Assembly: GCF_030160715.1 (NCBI RefSeq)
Contig: NZ_BSOW01000006.1
Location: 124,001 to 188,000, forward strand
DNA: 64,000 bases
Direction: 5' to 3'
DNA from: Bradyrhizobium iriomotense
Lineage (GTDB): Bacteria > Pseudomonadota > Alphaproteobacteria > Rhizobiales > Xanthobacteraceae
The stretch's first letter is position 1. Every line of letters begins with the position of its first letter. Shown one piece after another: positions 1 to 7,597 of this stretch. The notes below the pieces were generated by a model that was given only the letters and a program-made list of their open reading frames with translations, made no database searches and had not been told where the DNA came from. The translations under genes and the position numbers were made by a program.

Positions 1-1009
1 CATCCGGATCGTCCCTGATCGCAGCGCCGATAATGGGGCGAAACATCGCGATGTCGCGGCCGAGCGCGATCATGGTGCGGTCGACGAGCTCGACCGCGAT
101 CGGCTTGAGCTTGACGAGATGCTGGGCCGCATCCATCGCCTCGTAGAAGCTGCCGAAATGGCAGACGCCAAGGGCCTTGTTGCGGATGACGGGCCACAGC
201 TTCAACTCGACCTTGGTGGTGAAAGCGAGGGTGCCTTCGGAGCCGACGAGCAGATGCGCCATGTTGTTCGGCGCATTGCGCGGTGTGAGCGCATCGAGAT
301 TGTAGCCGCCGACGCGGCGCTGCACTTTCGGAAACCTGTCCGCGATCTCGTCGGCCTCGCGCGCGCCGAGATCGAGCATGTCGCGGAACAGGGCCAGCGT
401 CGTCGCGCTTGCTTTGACGTCGGAGAGATCGCGCGGCACGTCGCCGAAGCGCGCTAGGGCGCCGTCGGCAAGTGCGGCTTCCATCGACAGCGTGTTGTCG
501 CGCATGGTGCCGTAGCGCAAGCTACGGCCGCCGCAGGAATTGTTGCCGGCCATGCCGCCGATGGTGGCGCGCGACGCCGTGGAGACGTCGACCGGGAACC
601 ACAGGCCGTGCTTCTTGAGCTGGCGGTTGAGATCGTCGAGCACGATGCCGGGCTCGACCACGCAAGTCCGGTTCTCGATGTCGAGCGAGAGGATGCGGTT
701 CAGGTGTTTCGAGACATCGATGACGAGACCGTCATTGACGGTCTGGCCGCATTGCGAGGTGCCACCGCCGCGCGGGGTGACCTTCAGGCCCTCGTCGCGG
801 GCAATTGCCAGCGCCCGCAGCGCCTCGTCCATGCTGCGCGGCACAACCACGCCCAGGGGCATGATCTGGTAGAAGGAGGCATCCGTAGCGTAGCGGCCGC
901 GGCTGAAGGCATCGAACAGGACGTCGCCCGTGATTTCACGGGCCAGACGCCCGGCCAGGCCGCTGTTTTGCGCCGATTTTATCGATTTTTCGGCCACGTC
1001 AGCCGCCAT
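1..1009 (-). CDS. FAD-linked 2-hydroxyacid dehydrogenase (GlcD/YdiJ-like), N-terminal part, cut by window edge
   Basis: The frame is open from an ATG at 1009 to the left edge, giving about 336 residues of the N-terminus. It shows the FAD_binding_4 signature: PRGGGTSQCGQ at residues 79-89 and GGMAGNNSCGGRS at 151-163, with the GSEGTLA loop further on. These are hallmarks of the vanillyl-alcohol-oxidase fold in D-lactate, glycolate and D-2-hydroxyglutarate dehydrogenases. The GNNSCG.RS.RYGT.RDN stretch is closest to the long YdiJ-type proteins that carry a C-terminal Fe-S domain, so the whole protein may be near 1,000 residues; that part lies outside. It probably oxidises a 2-hydroxyacid to a 2-oxoacid. 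It diverges from the aminotransferase at 1191 across 181 bases that must hold both promoters. The substrate cannot be read from the sequence. Confidence 0.85.
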   Translation of the reverse strand, partial: MAADVAEKSIKSAQNSGLAGRLAREITGDVLFDAFSRGRYATDASFYQIMPLGVVVPRSMDEALRALAIARDEGLKVTPRGGGTSQCGQTVNDGLVIDVSKHLNRILSLDIENRTCVVEPGIVLDDLNRQLKKHGLWFPVDVSTASRATIGGMAGNNSCGGRSLRYGTMRDNTLSMEAALADGALARFGDVPRDLSDVKASATTLALFRDMLDLGAREADEIADRFPKVQRRVGGYNLDALTPRNAPNNMAHLLVGSEGTLAFTTKVELKLWPVIRNKALGVCHFGSFYEAMDAAQHLVKLKPIAVELVDRTMIALGRDIAMFRPIIGAAIRDDPD

Positions 1010-1190
1010 GATCCGCTCTCGCTCTTTCGTCGGTGACGTCTTGCCTAGGGTCGGCCGGATTGGCAAGGCGAGCCCTGCTTCTTGCGCATTGGCGGGCCTT
1101 CTTAGGCGGGGGACAAGCCCGGCGAATAGTGATATTCGAGCGGCTCGCCGAGACCCCTCGGAAAGACTCTCAAGACCGGGAAGGACGCCG

Positions 1191-2390
1191 ATGACCGTGC
1201 ACACTGGAAGGCATTTTCTCCAGATTCCAGGACCGACCAATGTGCCCGACCGGGTGCTGCGGGCGATGGACATGCCGACGCTGGACCACCGCGGTCCGGA
1301 GTTCGCCGAGATCGGTTTTGCCGTCCTGGCCGCGATGCAGCGGGTTTTCCGCACCAAGCAGCCCGTGATCATCTATCCCTCCTCCGGAACCGGCGCCTGG
1401 GAAGCGGCGATGGTCAATGTGCTCTCGCCCGGCGACAAGGTTTTGATGTGCGAGACCGGCCAGTTTGCCGTGCTGTGGCGCGGCATCGCCGACAAGTTCA
1501 AGCTCGACGTCGACTTCATCCCGGGCGACTGGCGTCATGGCGCCGATCTCGCCGAGATCGAACAGCGCCTGTCCGCCGACAAGCAGCACAAGATCAAGGC
1601 GGTCTGCGTCGTGCATAACGAAACCTCGACCGGCTGCGTGACGCCGCCCTCGGAGGTGCGCAAGATCCTCGACCGCGTGAAGCATCCGGCCTTGCTGATG
1701 GTCGATACCATCTCGGGCCTCGGCTCGATGGAATATGAGCACGACGCCTGGGGCATCGACGTCTCGGTCGCAGGCTCCCAGAAGGGCCTGATGCTGCCGC
1801 CGGGCCTCGGCTTCAACGCGGTCTCGGAGAAGGCGCTAGCCGTCGCCAAGGCCAACCAGGGCATGCGCTCCTATTGGGACTGGCAGGAGGTCATCGCCTT
1901 CAACAAGGCCGGCACCTTCCCCTACACGCCCGCGACCAACCTACTCTTCGGCCTGCGCGAGGCGGTCAAGATGCTGGAAGAGGAGGGGCTCGAGAACGTC
2001 TGGACCCGCCACAAGCGCCATAGCGCCGCGACGCGCGCGGCGATCAAGGTCTGGGGCCTGGAGACGCAGTGCGCCGATGCCAACGCGCATTCGCCGGCGC
2101 TCACCGGCGTGCGCATGCCCGAGGGCCATGACGCCGACAATTTCCGCAAGGTGGTGCTGGAGAATTTCGACATGTCGCTCGGCACCGGCCTGAACAAGGT
2201 CAAGGGCAAGGTGTTCCGGATCGGCCATATCGGCCATTTCAACGATCTGATGCTGATGGGCACACTGTCCGGCGTCGAGATGGGCCTGGATCTTGCAAAG
2301 GTCCCGCATCGGAGCGGCGGCGTGCTGGCGGCCATGGACGTCCTCAAGGGACGCGACGTGGTGCCGATGACCAAGGCTCAGGTCGCCTGA
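1191..2390 (+). CDS. Class V aminotransferase, serine/alanine-glyoxylate type
   Basis: This is a 399-residue PLP enzyme, the usual length for the AGXT/SgaA family that transfers the amino group of serine or alanine to glyoxylate. The N-terminal FLQIPGPTNVPDRVLRAM, the glycine-rich SSGTGAWEAAM segment, VDTISGLGSMEYEHDAWG, and GSQKGLMLPPGLGF with the PLP lysine at about residue 198 all fit. The frame is open further upstream, but the ATG at 1191 has an AAGGA about 8 bases ahead and starts where the family starts. It leads a run with the crotonase-fold gene 35 bases downstream and then tctCBA. With the divergent 2-hydroxyacid dehydrogenase this suggests use of glyoxylate, serine or hydroxypyruvate-type compounds. 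The exact amino donor is not determined. Confidence 0.9.
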   Translation: MTVHTGRHFLQIPGPTNVPDRVLRAMDMPTLDHRGPEFAEIGFAVLAAMQRVFRTKQPVIIYPSSGTGAWEAAMVNVLSPGDKVLMCETGQFAVLWRGIADKFKLDVDFIPGDWRHGADLAEIEQRLSADKQHKIKAVCVVHNETSTGCVTPPSEVRKILDRVKHPALLMVDTISGLGSMEYEHDAWGIDVSVAGSQKGLMLPPGLGFNAVSEKALAVAKANQGMRSYWDWQEVIAFNKAGTFPYTPATNLLFGLREAVKMLEEEGLENVWTRHKRHSAATRAAIKVWGLETQCADANAHSPALTGVRMPEGHDADNFRKVVLENFDMSLGTGLNKVKGKVFRIGHIGHFNDLMLMGTLSGVEMGLDLAKVPHRSGGVLAAMDVLKGRDVVPMTKAQVA

Positions 2391-2425
2391 ACCAACTCGA
2401 GTGAAGTGAATAAAGAGAGCGCGCG

Positions 2426-3223
2426 ATGAACGCACCCGTGACTGCCAGTGAAGACCTGCTCTATTCCGTCACGGACGGCATCGCGCGCATCACCTTCAAC
2501 CGTCCGCAGGCGCGCAACGCGCTGACTTTCGCCATGTACGAGCGCATGGCGGAGATCTGCCTGGCCATCAACGACGACCGTTCGATCAAGGCGCTGATCC
2601 TGACCGGCGCCGGCGACAAGGCGTTCGCGTCGGGTACCGACATCTCGCAGTTCCGTGCCTTCAAGACCGCGCAGGACGCGCTCGACTACGAAGCGCGGAT
2701 CGATCGCGTGCTCGGGACGCTGGAGCAGTGCCGCGTCCCCGTCATCGCGGCGATCGCGGGGGCCTGCACCGGCGGCGGCGCGGGGATTGCCGCCTGTTGC
2801 GATATCCGCATCGGCACCGAATCGACCCGCATCGGCTTTCCGATTGCGCGCACGCTCGGGAACTGCCTGTCGATGTCGAACATCAGCCGCGTCGTCTCGC
2901 TGGTGGGACCTGCCCGCACCAAGGACCTGATCTTCAAGGCGCGCCTCGTCGAGGCGCCGGAGGCCCTGGCGCTCGGCCTGCTCAACGAGGTCGTGCCTGA
3001 CGTCGAGACGCTTCGGCGTCGCGCCGACGAGACTGCCAAGCTCGTCGCGAGCCATGCGCCGCTCACGCTCGAAGCCACCAAGGAGGCGGTGCGCCGCATC
3101 CGTCGCACGCTCTCGCGTGAAGAAGGCGAGGATCTGATCCTCAAGGCCTATATGAGCGAAGATTTTCGTGAAGGCATGGACGCCTTCCTCAACAAGCGCG
3201 CGCCGAACTGGAAGGGCAAGTAA
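2426..3223 (+). CDS. Enoyl-CoA hydratase/isomerase-family protein without the usual catalytic glutamates
   Basis: This 265-residue protein has the crotonase fold. The oxyanion-hole segments are present (GDKAFASGTDISQF near residues 67-80 and AGACTGGGAGIAACCDI near 111-127), as is the long C-terminal helical trimerisation part. In classical enoyl-CoA hydratase the second segment reads GGGCELA and the next FGQPEI, each with a catalytic Glu. Here they read GGGAGIA and IGFPIA, so both acidic residues are absent. It is therefore a crotonase-superfamily member of unknown reaction rather than a proven hydratase. The ATG has a GAGAG element upstream. The gene follows the aminotransferase by 35 bases and precedes tctC by 142 bases. 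Confidence 0.85.
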   Translation: MNAPVTASEDLLYSVTDGIARITFNRPQARNALTFAMYERMAEICLAINDDRSIKALILTGAGDKAFASGTDISQFRAFKTAQDALDYEARIDRVLGTLEQCRVPVIAAIAGACTGGGAGIAACCDIRIGTESTRIGFPIARTLGNCLSMSNISRVVSLVGPARTKDLIFKARLVEAPEALALGLLNEVVPDVETLRRRADETAKLVASHAPLTLEATKEAVRRIRRTLSREEGEDLILKAYMSEDFREGMDAFLNKRAPNWKGK

Positions 3224-3281
3224 GGCCTGCGAACGCGCCGTCCGTCAGCCGAAAGTCATATGCGGCCGAATGCCCGACTGC

Positions 3282-3310
3282 TTGAACTCGCCAGCATTCC
3301 TCCGCACAAT
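3282..3310 (+). promoter_or_regulatory. Possible sigma-70-type promoter upstream of tctC
   Basis: TTGAAC at 3282-3287 and CACAAT at 3305-3310 are separated by 17 bases and lie about 55 bases before the tctC start. The match is to the general housekeeping consensus only. Such matches arise by chance, so the transporter may instead be read from further upstream. Confidence 0.3.
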
Positions 3311-3365
3311 GCGCCGATAAATTTCCCGGCATCACAAAGCCAATAAAAACCAGGGGACGAAACTC

Positions 3366-4352
3366 GTGCGTATTCCAGTGAAGGCCGTCGGCGCTGTGGC
3401 GGCCCTGTTGATGAGCGCGCCGGCCTTGGCCGGCTGGGAGCCGACCAAGCCTGTCGAGATCGTGGTCGCAGCCGGTGCGGGCGGTGCCTCCGACCAGATG
3501 GCGCGCATGATGCAGGCCGCGATCCAGAAGAACAATCTGATGAAGCAGCCGATGGTGGTATCGCTCAAGGGCGGTGCCTCCGGCGCCGAAGCCCTGATGT
3601 ACATGAAGTCCAGCGAGGGCGATCCGAACAAGGTGCTGATCGCCTACTCGCTGATCTACATGCTGCCGCTGTCCGCCAAGATCCCGTTCAACTGGCGCGA
3701 GCTGACGCCGGTCTCGGTGATCGCGCTCGACCAGTTCGTGCTATGGGACAACGCGGCGGGTCCGAAATCGGTGAAGGAGTTCATCGAGGCGGCGAAGGCC
3801 GCAGGCTCCCCGTTCAAGATGGGCGGCACCGGTTCCAAGCGCGAGGATCACGTGCTGACCGTCTTCCTCGAGCAGAAGACTGGCGCGAAATTCTCCTATC
3901 TGCCCTACAAATCAGGCGGCGAGGCCGCGACCCAGCTCGTCGGCAACCACACCGAATCCAACGTCAACAACCCAAGCGAAAATCTCGAAGTCTGGCGCGC
4001 AGGCCAGGTGCGGGCGCTCTGCGTATTCGACAAGGAGCGCATCTCCTACACCACCAAGGTGACGGAGACGCAGTCCTGGCACGACATCCCGACCTGCAAG
4101 GAGGAGGGGCTGGACATCCAGTACCTGATGCTGCGCGCGATGTTCCTGCCCGGCAAGGTCACGGCGGAGCAGCAGGCTTTCTACACCGACCTCTTCCAGA
4201 AGGTGACGCAGACTGCGGAGTACAGGGATTACATGGAGAAGCAGGCGCTCAAGCCGATCTTCCTCACCGGCAAGGACATGGTGCAGTTCCTCGAGGAGGA
4301 CGACGCGCTGAACAAGTCGCTGATGACGGAAGCCGGTTTCGTTGCGAAGTAG
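3366..4352 (+). CDS. tctC: Tripartite tricarboxylate transporter, periplasmic substrate-binding protein (TctC/Bug family)
   Basis: This 328-residue protein starts with GTG behind a clear AGGGGA at about 8 bases. An N-terminal signal peptide of about 22 residues ends in APALAG. The mature start WEPTKPVEIVVAAGAGGASDQMAR is the typical TctC/Bug opening, and the GGTGSKREDHVLT and YLPYKSGGEAATQLVGNH segments fit the ligand-binding clefts of this family. It captures a carboxylate in the periplasm and hands it to the TctAB membrane pair encoded directly downstream. The ligand is not predictable from sequence. The nearby aminotransferase and hydroxyacid dehydrogenase suggest a small hydroxy- or oxoacid. 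Confidence 0.92.
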   Translation: MRIPVKAVGAVAALLMSAPALAGWEPTKPVEIVVAAGAGGASDQMARMMQAAIQKNNLMKQPMVVSLKGGASGAEALMYMKSSEGDPNKVLIAYSLIYMLPLSAKIPFNWRELTPVSVIALDQFVLWDNAAGPKSVKEFIEAAKAAGSPFKMGGTGSKREDHVLTVFLEQKTGAKFSYLPYKSGGEAATQLVGNHTESNVNNPSENLEVWRAGQVRALCVFDKERISYTTKVTETQSWHDIPTCKEEGLDIQYLMLRAMFLPGKVTAEQQAFYTDLFQKVTQTAEYRDYMEKQALKPIFLTGKDMVQFLEEDDALNKSLMTEAGFVAK

Positions 4353-4358
4353 CTGCTC

Positions 4359-4389
4359 CTCCCTCTCCCCGCAAAGCGGGGAGAGGGAG
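4359..4389. repeat. 31-bp hairpin repeat between tctC and tctB
   Basis: A perfect inverted repeat has 14-base arms (4359-4372 and 4376-4389), a 3-base AAA loop and CTCCCTCTCC-type arms. It starts 6 bases after the tctC stop. Similar CCCTCTCC/GGAGAGGG hairpins are common between genes in Bradyrhizobium and related genomes, so it is probably a dispersed REP-like element. As RNA it could form a stable stem that protects or attenuates the tctC message relative to tctBA. No T-run follows, so it is not a standard terminator. Confidence 0.7.
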
Positions 4390-4418
4390 AATTGACCGCA
4401 ATCCGTCCCGAACAGCTC

Positions 4419-4961
4419 ATGTCTCAAACCGATATCGAAATCGTCGTCGATGATCCGACGGCACCGGACGAAAATTCACCTGCCGTCGTCGGCACGGGAA
4501 CGATCGAGATCATCGTCTCGATCGTGCTGCTGCTGCTGGCTGTCACGCTCGGCTACGACAATTGGCGAACCGGCGCCTCCTGGGATTCGACCGGGCCCGA
4601 GCCCGGCTACTTCCCGTTCTATCTGTGCGTCGTCCTCGCCGGTGGAAGCCTCTACGGCCTCGTCGCGGCGCTGCTTGCGCGGCGCGCCGGGGGCGAACCC
4701 TTCATCACCCGCGCGCAGGCGCGCCGCGTCATGGCGGTGTTCGCGCCGACCCTTCTGTTCTGCCTGGTGACGCAGTTCCTCGGGCTCTATGTCGCGAGCT
4801 TCCTTCTGATCGCGGGCTTCATGCGGCTGATCGGCAAGATTGCGCTGTGGAAGTCGCTGCTCACCGCCTTCCTGTTCACGGCGATCATGTTCGTCACCTT
4901 CGACATCGCCTTCGACGTCATCATGCCGAAGGGGCCGCTCGAAGCGGCCTTCGGTTTCTAG
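4419..4961 (+). CDS. tctB: Tripartite tricarboxylate transporter, small membrane subunit (TctB)
   Basis: This protein of about 180 residues has four predicted membrane segments (IIVSIVLLLLAVTLGY, PFYLCVVLAGGSLYGLVAALL, VFAPTLLFCLVTQFLGLYVASFLLIAGF, LLTAFLFTAIMFVTFDIAF). The motif GPEPGYFPFY before the second segment is typical of TctB. It is the small membrane partner of TctA. A TTG at 4392 in the same frame sits right behind the hairpin repeat. I chose the ATG at 4419 because the first 9 residues from the TTG add nothing family-like. It ends 12 bases before tctA. Confidence 0.9.
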   Translation: MSQTDIEIVVDDPTAPDENSPAVVGTGTIEIIVSIVLLLLAVTLGYDNWRTGASWDSTGPEPGYFPFYLCVVLAGGSLYGLVAALLARRAGGEPFITRAQARRVMAVFAPTLLFCLVTQFLGLYVASFLLIAGFMRLIGKIALWKSLLTAFLFTAIMFVTFDIAFDVIMPKGPLEAAFGF

Positions 4962-4973
4962 GACGGACCGGCG

Positions 4974-6491
4974 ATGGAAGCGTTCGGTCTCCTGGTCCAC
5001 GGCTTTGCCGTCCTGCTCACCTGGAAGACGCTGCTGCTGATGATGGTCGGGCTCGTGCTCGGCATCTTCGTCGGCGTGTTGCCGGGGCTCGGCGGCCCCA
5101 ACGGCGTCGCTATCCTGCTGCCGCTGACCTTCACGATGGATCCGACCTCGGCCATCGTGATGCTGTCCTGTATCTATTGGGGCGCGCTGTTCGGCGGCGC
5201 CATCACCTCGATCCTGTTCAACATCCCCGGCGAAGCCTGGTCGGTGGCGACCACCTTCGACGGCTACCCGATGGCCCAGCAGGGCAGGGCGGCGGAAGCA
5301 CTCACCGCGGCGTTTACCTCCTCCTTCATCGGCTCGCTGGTCGCGGTGCTGCTCATCACCTTCCTCGCGCCGATGATCTCGTCCTTCGCGCTCAAATTCG
5401 GCCCGCCCGAGTTCTTCGCGGTGTACCTGTTGACCTTCTGCTCCTTCGTCGGTCTCGGCCGCGAGGCCAAGCACAAGACCGTCATTTCGATGTCGCTTGG
5501 CCTTTTGCTCGCCGGCATCGGCATGGACACCGTATCGGGCCAATTGCGCATGACGTTCGGCTCCGCCGAGCTGCTCCGCGGCATCAACTTCCTCGTCGCC
5601 GTCATCGGGCTGTTCGGCATCAGCGAGATCCTCCTGACGATGGAGGAGCGGCTGGCGCTGCGGGGGCACGCCGCGAGCATCTCGCTGCGCGTCGTGCTGT
5701 CGGTGTGGAAGGATCTGCCGAAATACTGGGTGACGCTGCTACGCTCCTCCTTCATCGGGTGCTGGCTCGGCATCACGCCGGGCGGCGCGATCGCGGCTTC
5801 CTTCATGGGCTACAATCTCGCCAAACGCTTCGCCAAGGATCCCCAAAGCTTTGGCAAGGGGCGCATCGAGGGCGTGTTCGCGCCGGAGACGGCCGCGCAC
5901 GCCTCCGGCACCTCGGCGCTGCTGCCCATGCTCGCGCTCGGCATTCCCGGTTCGGGGACGGCGGCCATCCTGCTTGGCGGGTTGATGGTGTGGGGCCTCA
6001 ATCCGGGGCCGCTGTTGTTCGTAGAGCACAAGGATTTCGTCTGGGGCCTGATCGCCTCGATGTATCTCGGTAATGTCGTCGGCCTCGTGCTGGTGCTGAC
6101 CACTGTGCCGATCTTTGCCTCGATCTTGCGCGTGCCGTTTGCCGCGGTCGCGCCGATGATCGTGGTGTCCTGCGCGATCGGCGCCTACGCCATCCAGAAC
6201 GCGATGTTCGACATCTGGCTCATGCTGGGCTTCGGCGTCGTCGGCTACGTCTTCAAGAAGATCGGCATTCCCCTGGCGCCCTTCACGCTGGCGCTCGTGC
6301 TCGGCAACCGCGCCGAGGACGCCTTCCGCCTGTCGATGATCGGCGCCGGTGGCGACCTCAGGGTGTTCTGGTCGAACGGGCTGGTCGGCTCGATCACGAC
6401 GCTGGCGATCCTGCTGCTGTTCTGGCCCATCATCGATGGTCTGATCAGGCGTGTCGGGTTGGCACGGGGTGGGGCGTCAACTTCTCGATAA
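4974..6491 (+). CDS. tctA: Tripartite tricarboxylate transporter, large membrane subunit (TctA)
   Basis: This 505-residue, roughly 12-segment membrane protein has the usual TctA length. It has the conserved GVLPGLGGPNGVAILLPLTF stretch near residue 35-55, the SILFNIPGEAWSVATTFDGY segment near 85-105, and the second repeat with GVFAPETAAHASGTSALLPM and LGIPGSGTAAILLGGLMVWG. It forms the transport path with TctB, fed by TctC, using the ion gradient. The order tctC-tctB-tctA and the short gaps indicate a single operon. Nothing is truncated. Confidence 0.95.
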   Translation: MEAFGLLVHGFAVLLTWKTLLLMMVGLVLGIFVGVLPGLGGPNGVAILLPLTFTMDPTSAIVMLSCIYWGALFGGAITSILFNIPGEAWSVATTFDGYPMAQQGRAAEALTAAFTSSFIGSLVAVLLITFLAPMISSFALKFGPPEFFAVYLLTFCSFVGLGREAKHKTVISMSLGLLLAGIGMDTVSGQLRMTFGSAELLRGINFLVAVIGLFGISEILLTMEERLALRGHAASISLRVVLSVWKDLPKYWVTLLRSSFIGCWLGITPGGAIAASFMGYNLAKRFAKDPQSFGKGRIEGVFAPETAAHASGTSALLPMLALGIPGSGTAAILLGGLMVWGLNPGPLLFVEHKDFVWGLIASMYLGNVVGLVLVLTTVPIFASILRVPFAAVAPMIVVSCAIGAYAIQNAMFDIWLMLGFGVVGYVFKKIGIPLAPFTLALVLGNRAEDAFRLSMIGAGGDLRVFWSNGLVGSITTLAILLLFWPIIDGLIRRVGLARGGASTSR

Positions 6492-6520
6492 ATGGCGCCA
6501 CAAGCATCAGCGCGTCGTAA

Positions 6521-6549
6521 TTGACAGCACTCCTCGATCGCCTTGTTGC
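6521..6549 (+). promoter_or_regulatory. Possible promoter of the Omp25-like gene
   Basis: A perfect TTGACA stands at 6521-6526. Seventeen bases later there is only a weak -10 match (TGTTGC, 6544-6549). It lies about 70 bases upstream of the outer-membrane gene's ATG, in the 126-base gap after tctA. The -35 is convincing and the -10 is not, so this is tentative. Confidence 0.3.
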
Positions 6550-6617
6550 CGATGCGCAACAGCCATCGGGAGCTGACGCGAGTACTCTGATCGCGAATTT
6601 GTGCAGAGAGGATTCAC

Positions 6618-7448
6618 ATGAAGCGGATGGCGATTGGTGTGGCGACGGTTATTTCGCTGCTTGCAACGAGCGCGATGGCCGCCGACCTGACGGCGCCCAA
6701 GCCCTACGTCAAGGCGCCGCCAGTTGTCGCGACTGTCTATAGCTGGACCGGTTTCTACGTCGGCGGCAATATCGGTTATGGCTGGGGCCGGTCGCGCAAC
6801 TCCGAAACCATTTCGAATCTGGCAACGGGCGCCGCGCTGTTCACCAACACGTCGAGCAACGATGTCAATGGCGTGATCGGCGGAGGTCAGGTCGGCTATA
6901 ATTGGCAGGTCCAGAACTGGGTGTTCGGCATCGAAGCCGACATTCAGGGCAGCGACCAGAAGGGCTCCAGCAATCTTGTCTGTGTGGGCTGCGCGAACGA
7001 CGGCTCCGATATCACGTCTACCCTGACTCAGAAGCTGTCTTGGTTCGGTACCGTACGCGGCCGCGCCGGTGTTCTCGTCACTCCGAACGTCCTGCTCTAT
7101 GGGACCGGCGGCCTCGCCTACGGCGAATTCAAGACCGGCGGTAGCATCACCGGAAACGGCGTAGGCGGCGTTCCCGTCACGGTGGTCTTCCCGGGCGCTT
7201 CGTCGACGCAAGTCGGTTGGACCGTGGGCGCTGGCGTTGAAGGCAAGATCGGGGGCAACTGGACGGCGAAACTCGAGTACCTTTACATGGATCTCGGCTC
7301 AGTCAGCGCCGGACCGATTGCGACGACCATCCTGGTCCCGCGGCGGACCGACGCCGGCGTTTCCTACTCCTCGGCGTTTCGCGACAACATCCTCCGTGTT
7401 GGCGTCAACTATCAGTTCGGTGGCGGCCCGGTCGTAGCGAAGTACTGA
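6618..7448 (+). CDS. Omp25/RopB-like outer-membrane beta-barrel protein
   Basis: This 276-residue protein begins with a signal peptide (MKRMAIGVATVISLLATSAMA) followed by ADLTAPKPYVKAP and SWTGFYVGGNIGYGWG. That opening is characteristic of the small 8-stranded barrels of rhizobia and brucellae (Omp25/Omp31/RopB). It ends with NILRVGVNYQFGGGPVVAKY, a typical barrel C-terminus. Alternating amphipathic strands with glycine and aromatic residues run through it. It sits in the outer membrane, probably structural or stress related. An AGAGAGGA ribosome site precedes the ATG and a hairpin terminator follows 22 bases after the stop, so it is most likely monocistronic. Several paralogues per genome are usual. 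Confidence 0.92.
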   Translation: MKRMAIGVATVISLLATSAMAADLTAPKPYVKAPPVVATVYSWTGFYVGGNIGYGWGRSRNSETISNLATGAALFTNTSSNDVNGVIGGGQVGYNWQVQNWVFGIEADIQGSDQKGSSNLVCVGCANDGSDITSTLTQKLSWFGTVRGRAGVLVTPNVLLYGTGGLAYGEFKTGGSITGNGVGGVPVTVVFPGASSTQVGWTVGAGVEGKIGGNWTAKLEYLYMDLGSVSAGPIATTILVPRRTDAGVSYSSAFRDNILRVGVNYQFGGGPVVAKY

Positions 7449-7470
7449 TTCCGTTCTGAAGTCCTGCTGC

Positions 7471-7494
7471 AAAGCCCGGCCCGCGCCGGGCTTT
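7471..7494 (+). terminator. Rho-independent-type terminator after the Omp25-like gene
   Basis: AAAGCCCGGC (7471-7480) pairs with GCCGGGCTTT (7485-7494) around a CCGC loop. The GC-rich stem ends in TTT 22 bases after the stop codon. The T-run is short. Confidence 0.75.
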
Positions 7495-7597
7495 GTCACT
7501 TGAGCCGTTGCATCTCGCGCCGCCGCGCGCATGCGTGCTCGCGGGTGGGCATCAAGATGCTGGTGGGTTCAGTTGATGTGTCGAGCCCATATGGCCT

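Noticed and set aside
930..1190. N-terminal extension of the class V aminotransferase frame
   Set aside because: The frame is open but covers the start of the divergent dehydrogenase and lacks family sequence; ATG 1191 has the ribosome site.
4392..4418. TTG start for tctB directly behind the hairpin
   Set aside because: The purine-rich arm of the hairpin looks like a ribosome site, but it would be locked in the stem, and the extra residues are not TctB-like.
4476..5669. Long minus-strand frame of 397 codons opposite tctB/tctA
   Set aside because: It is Asp/Glu/Arg/Gln-rich with no fold motif and lies fully opposite two clear membrane genes; a GC-rich shadow.
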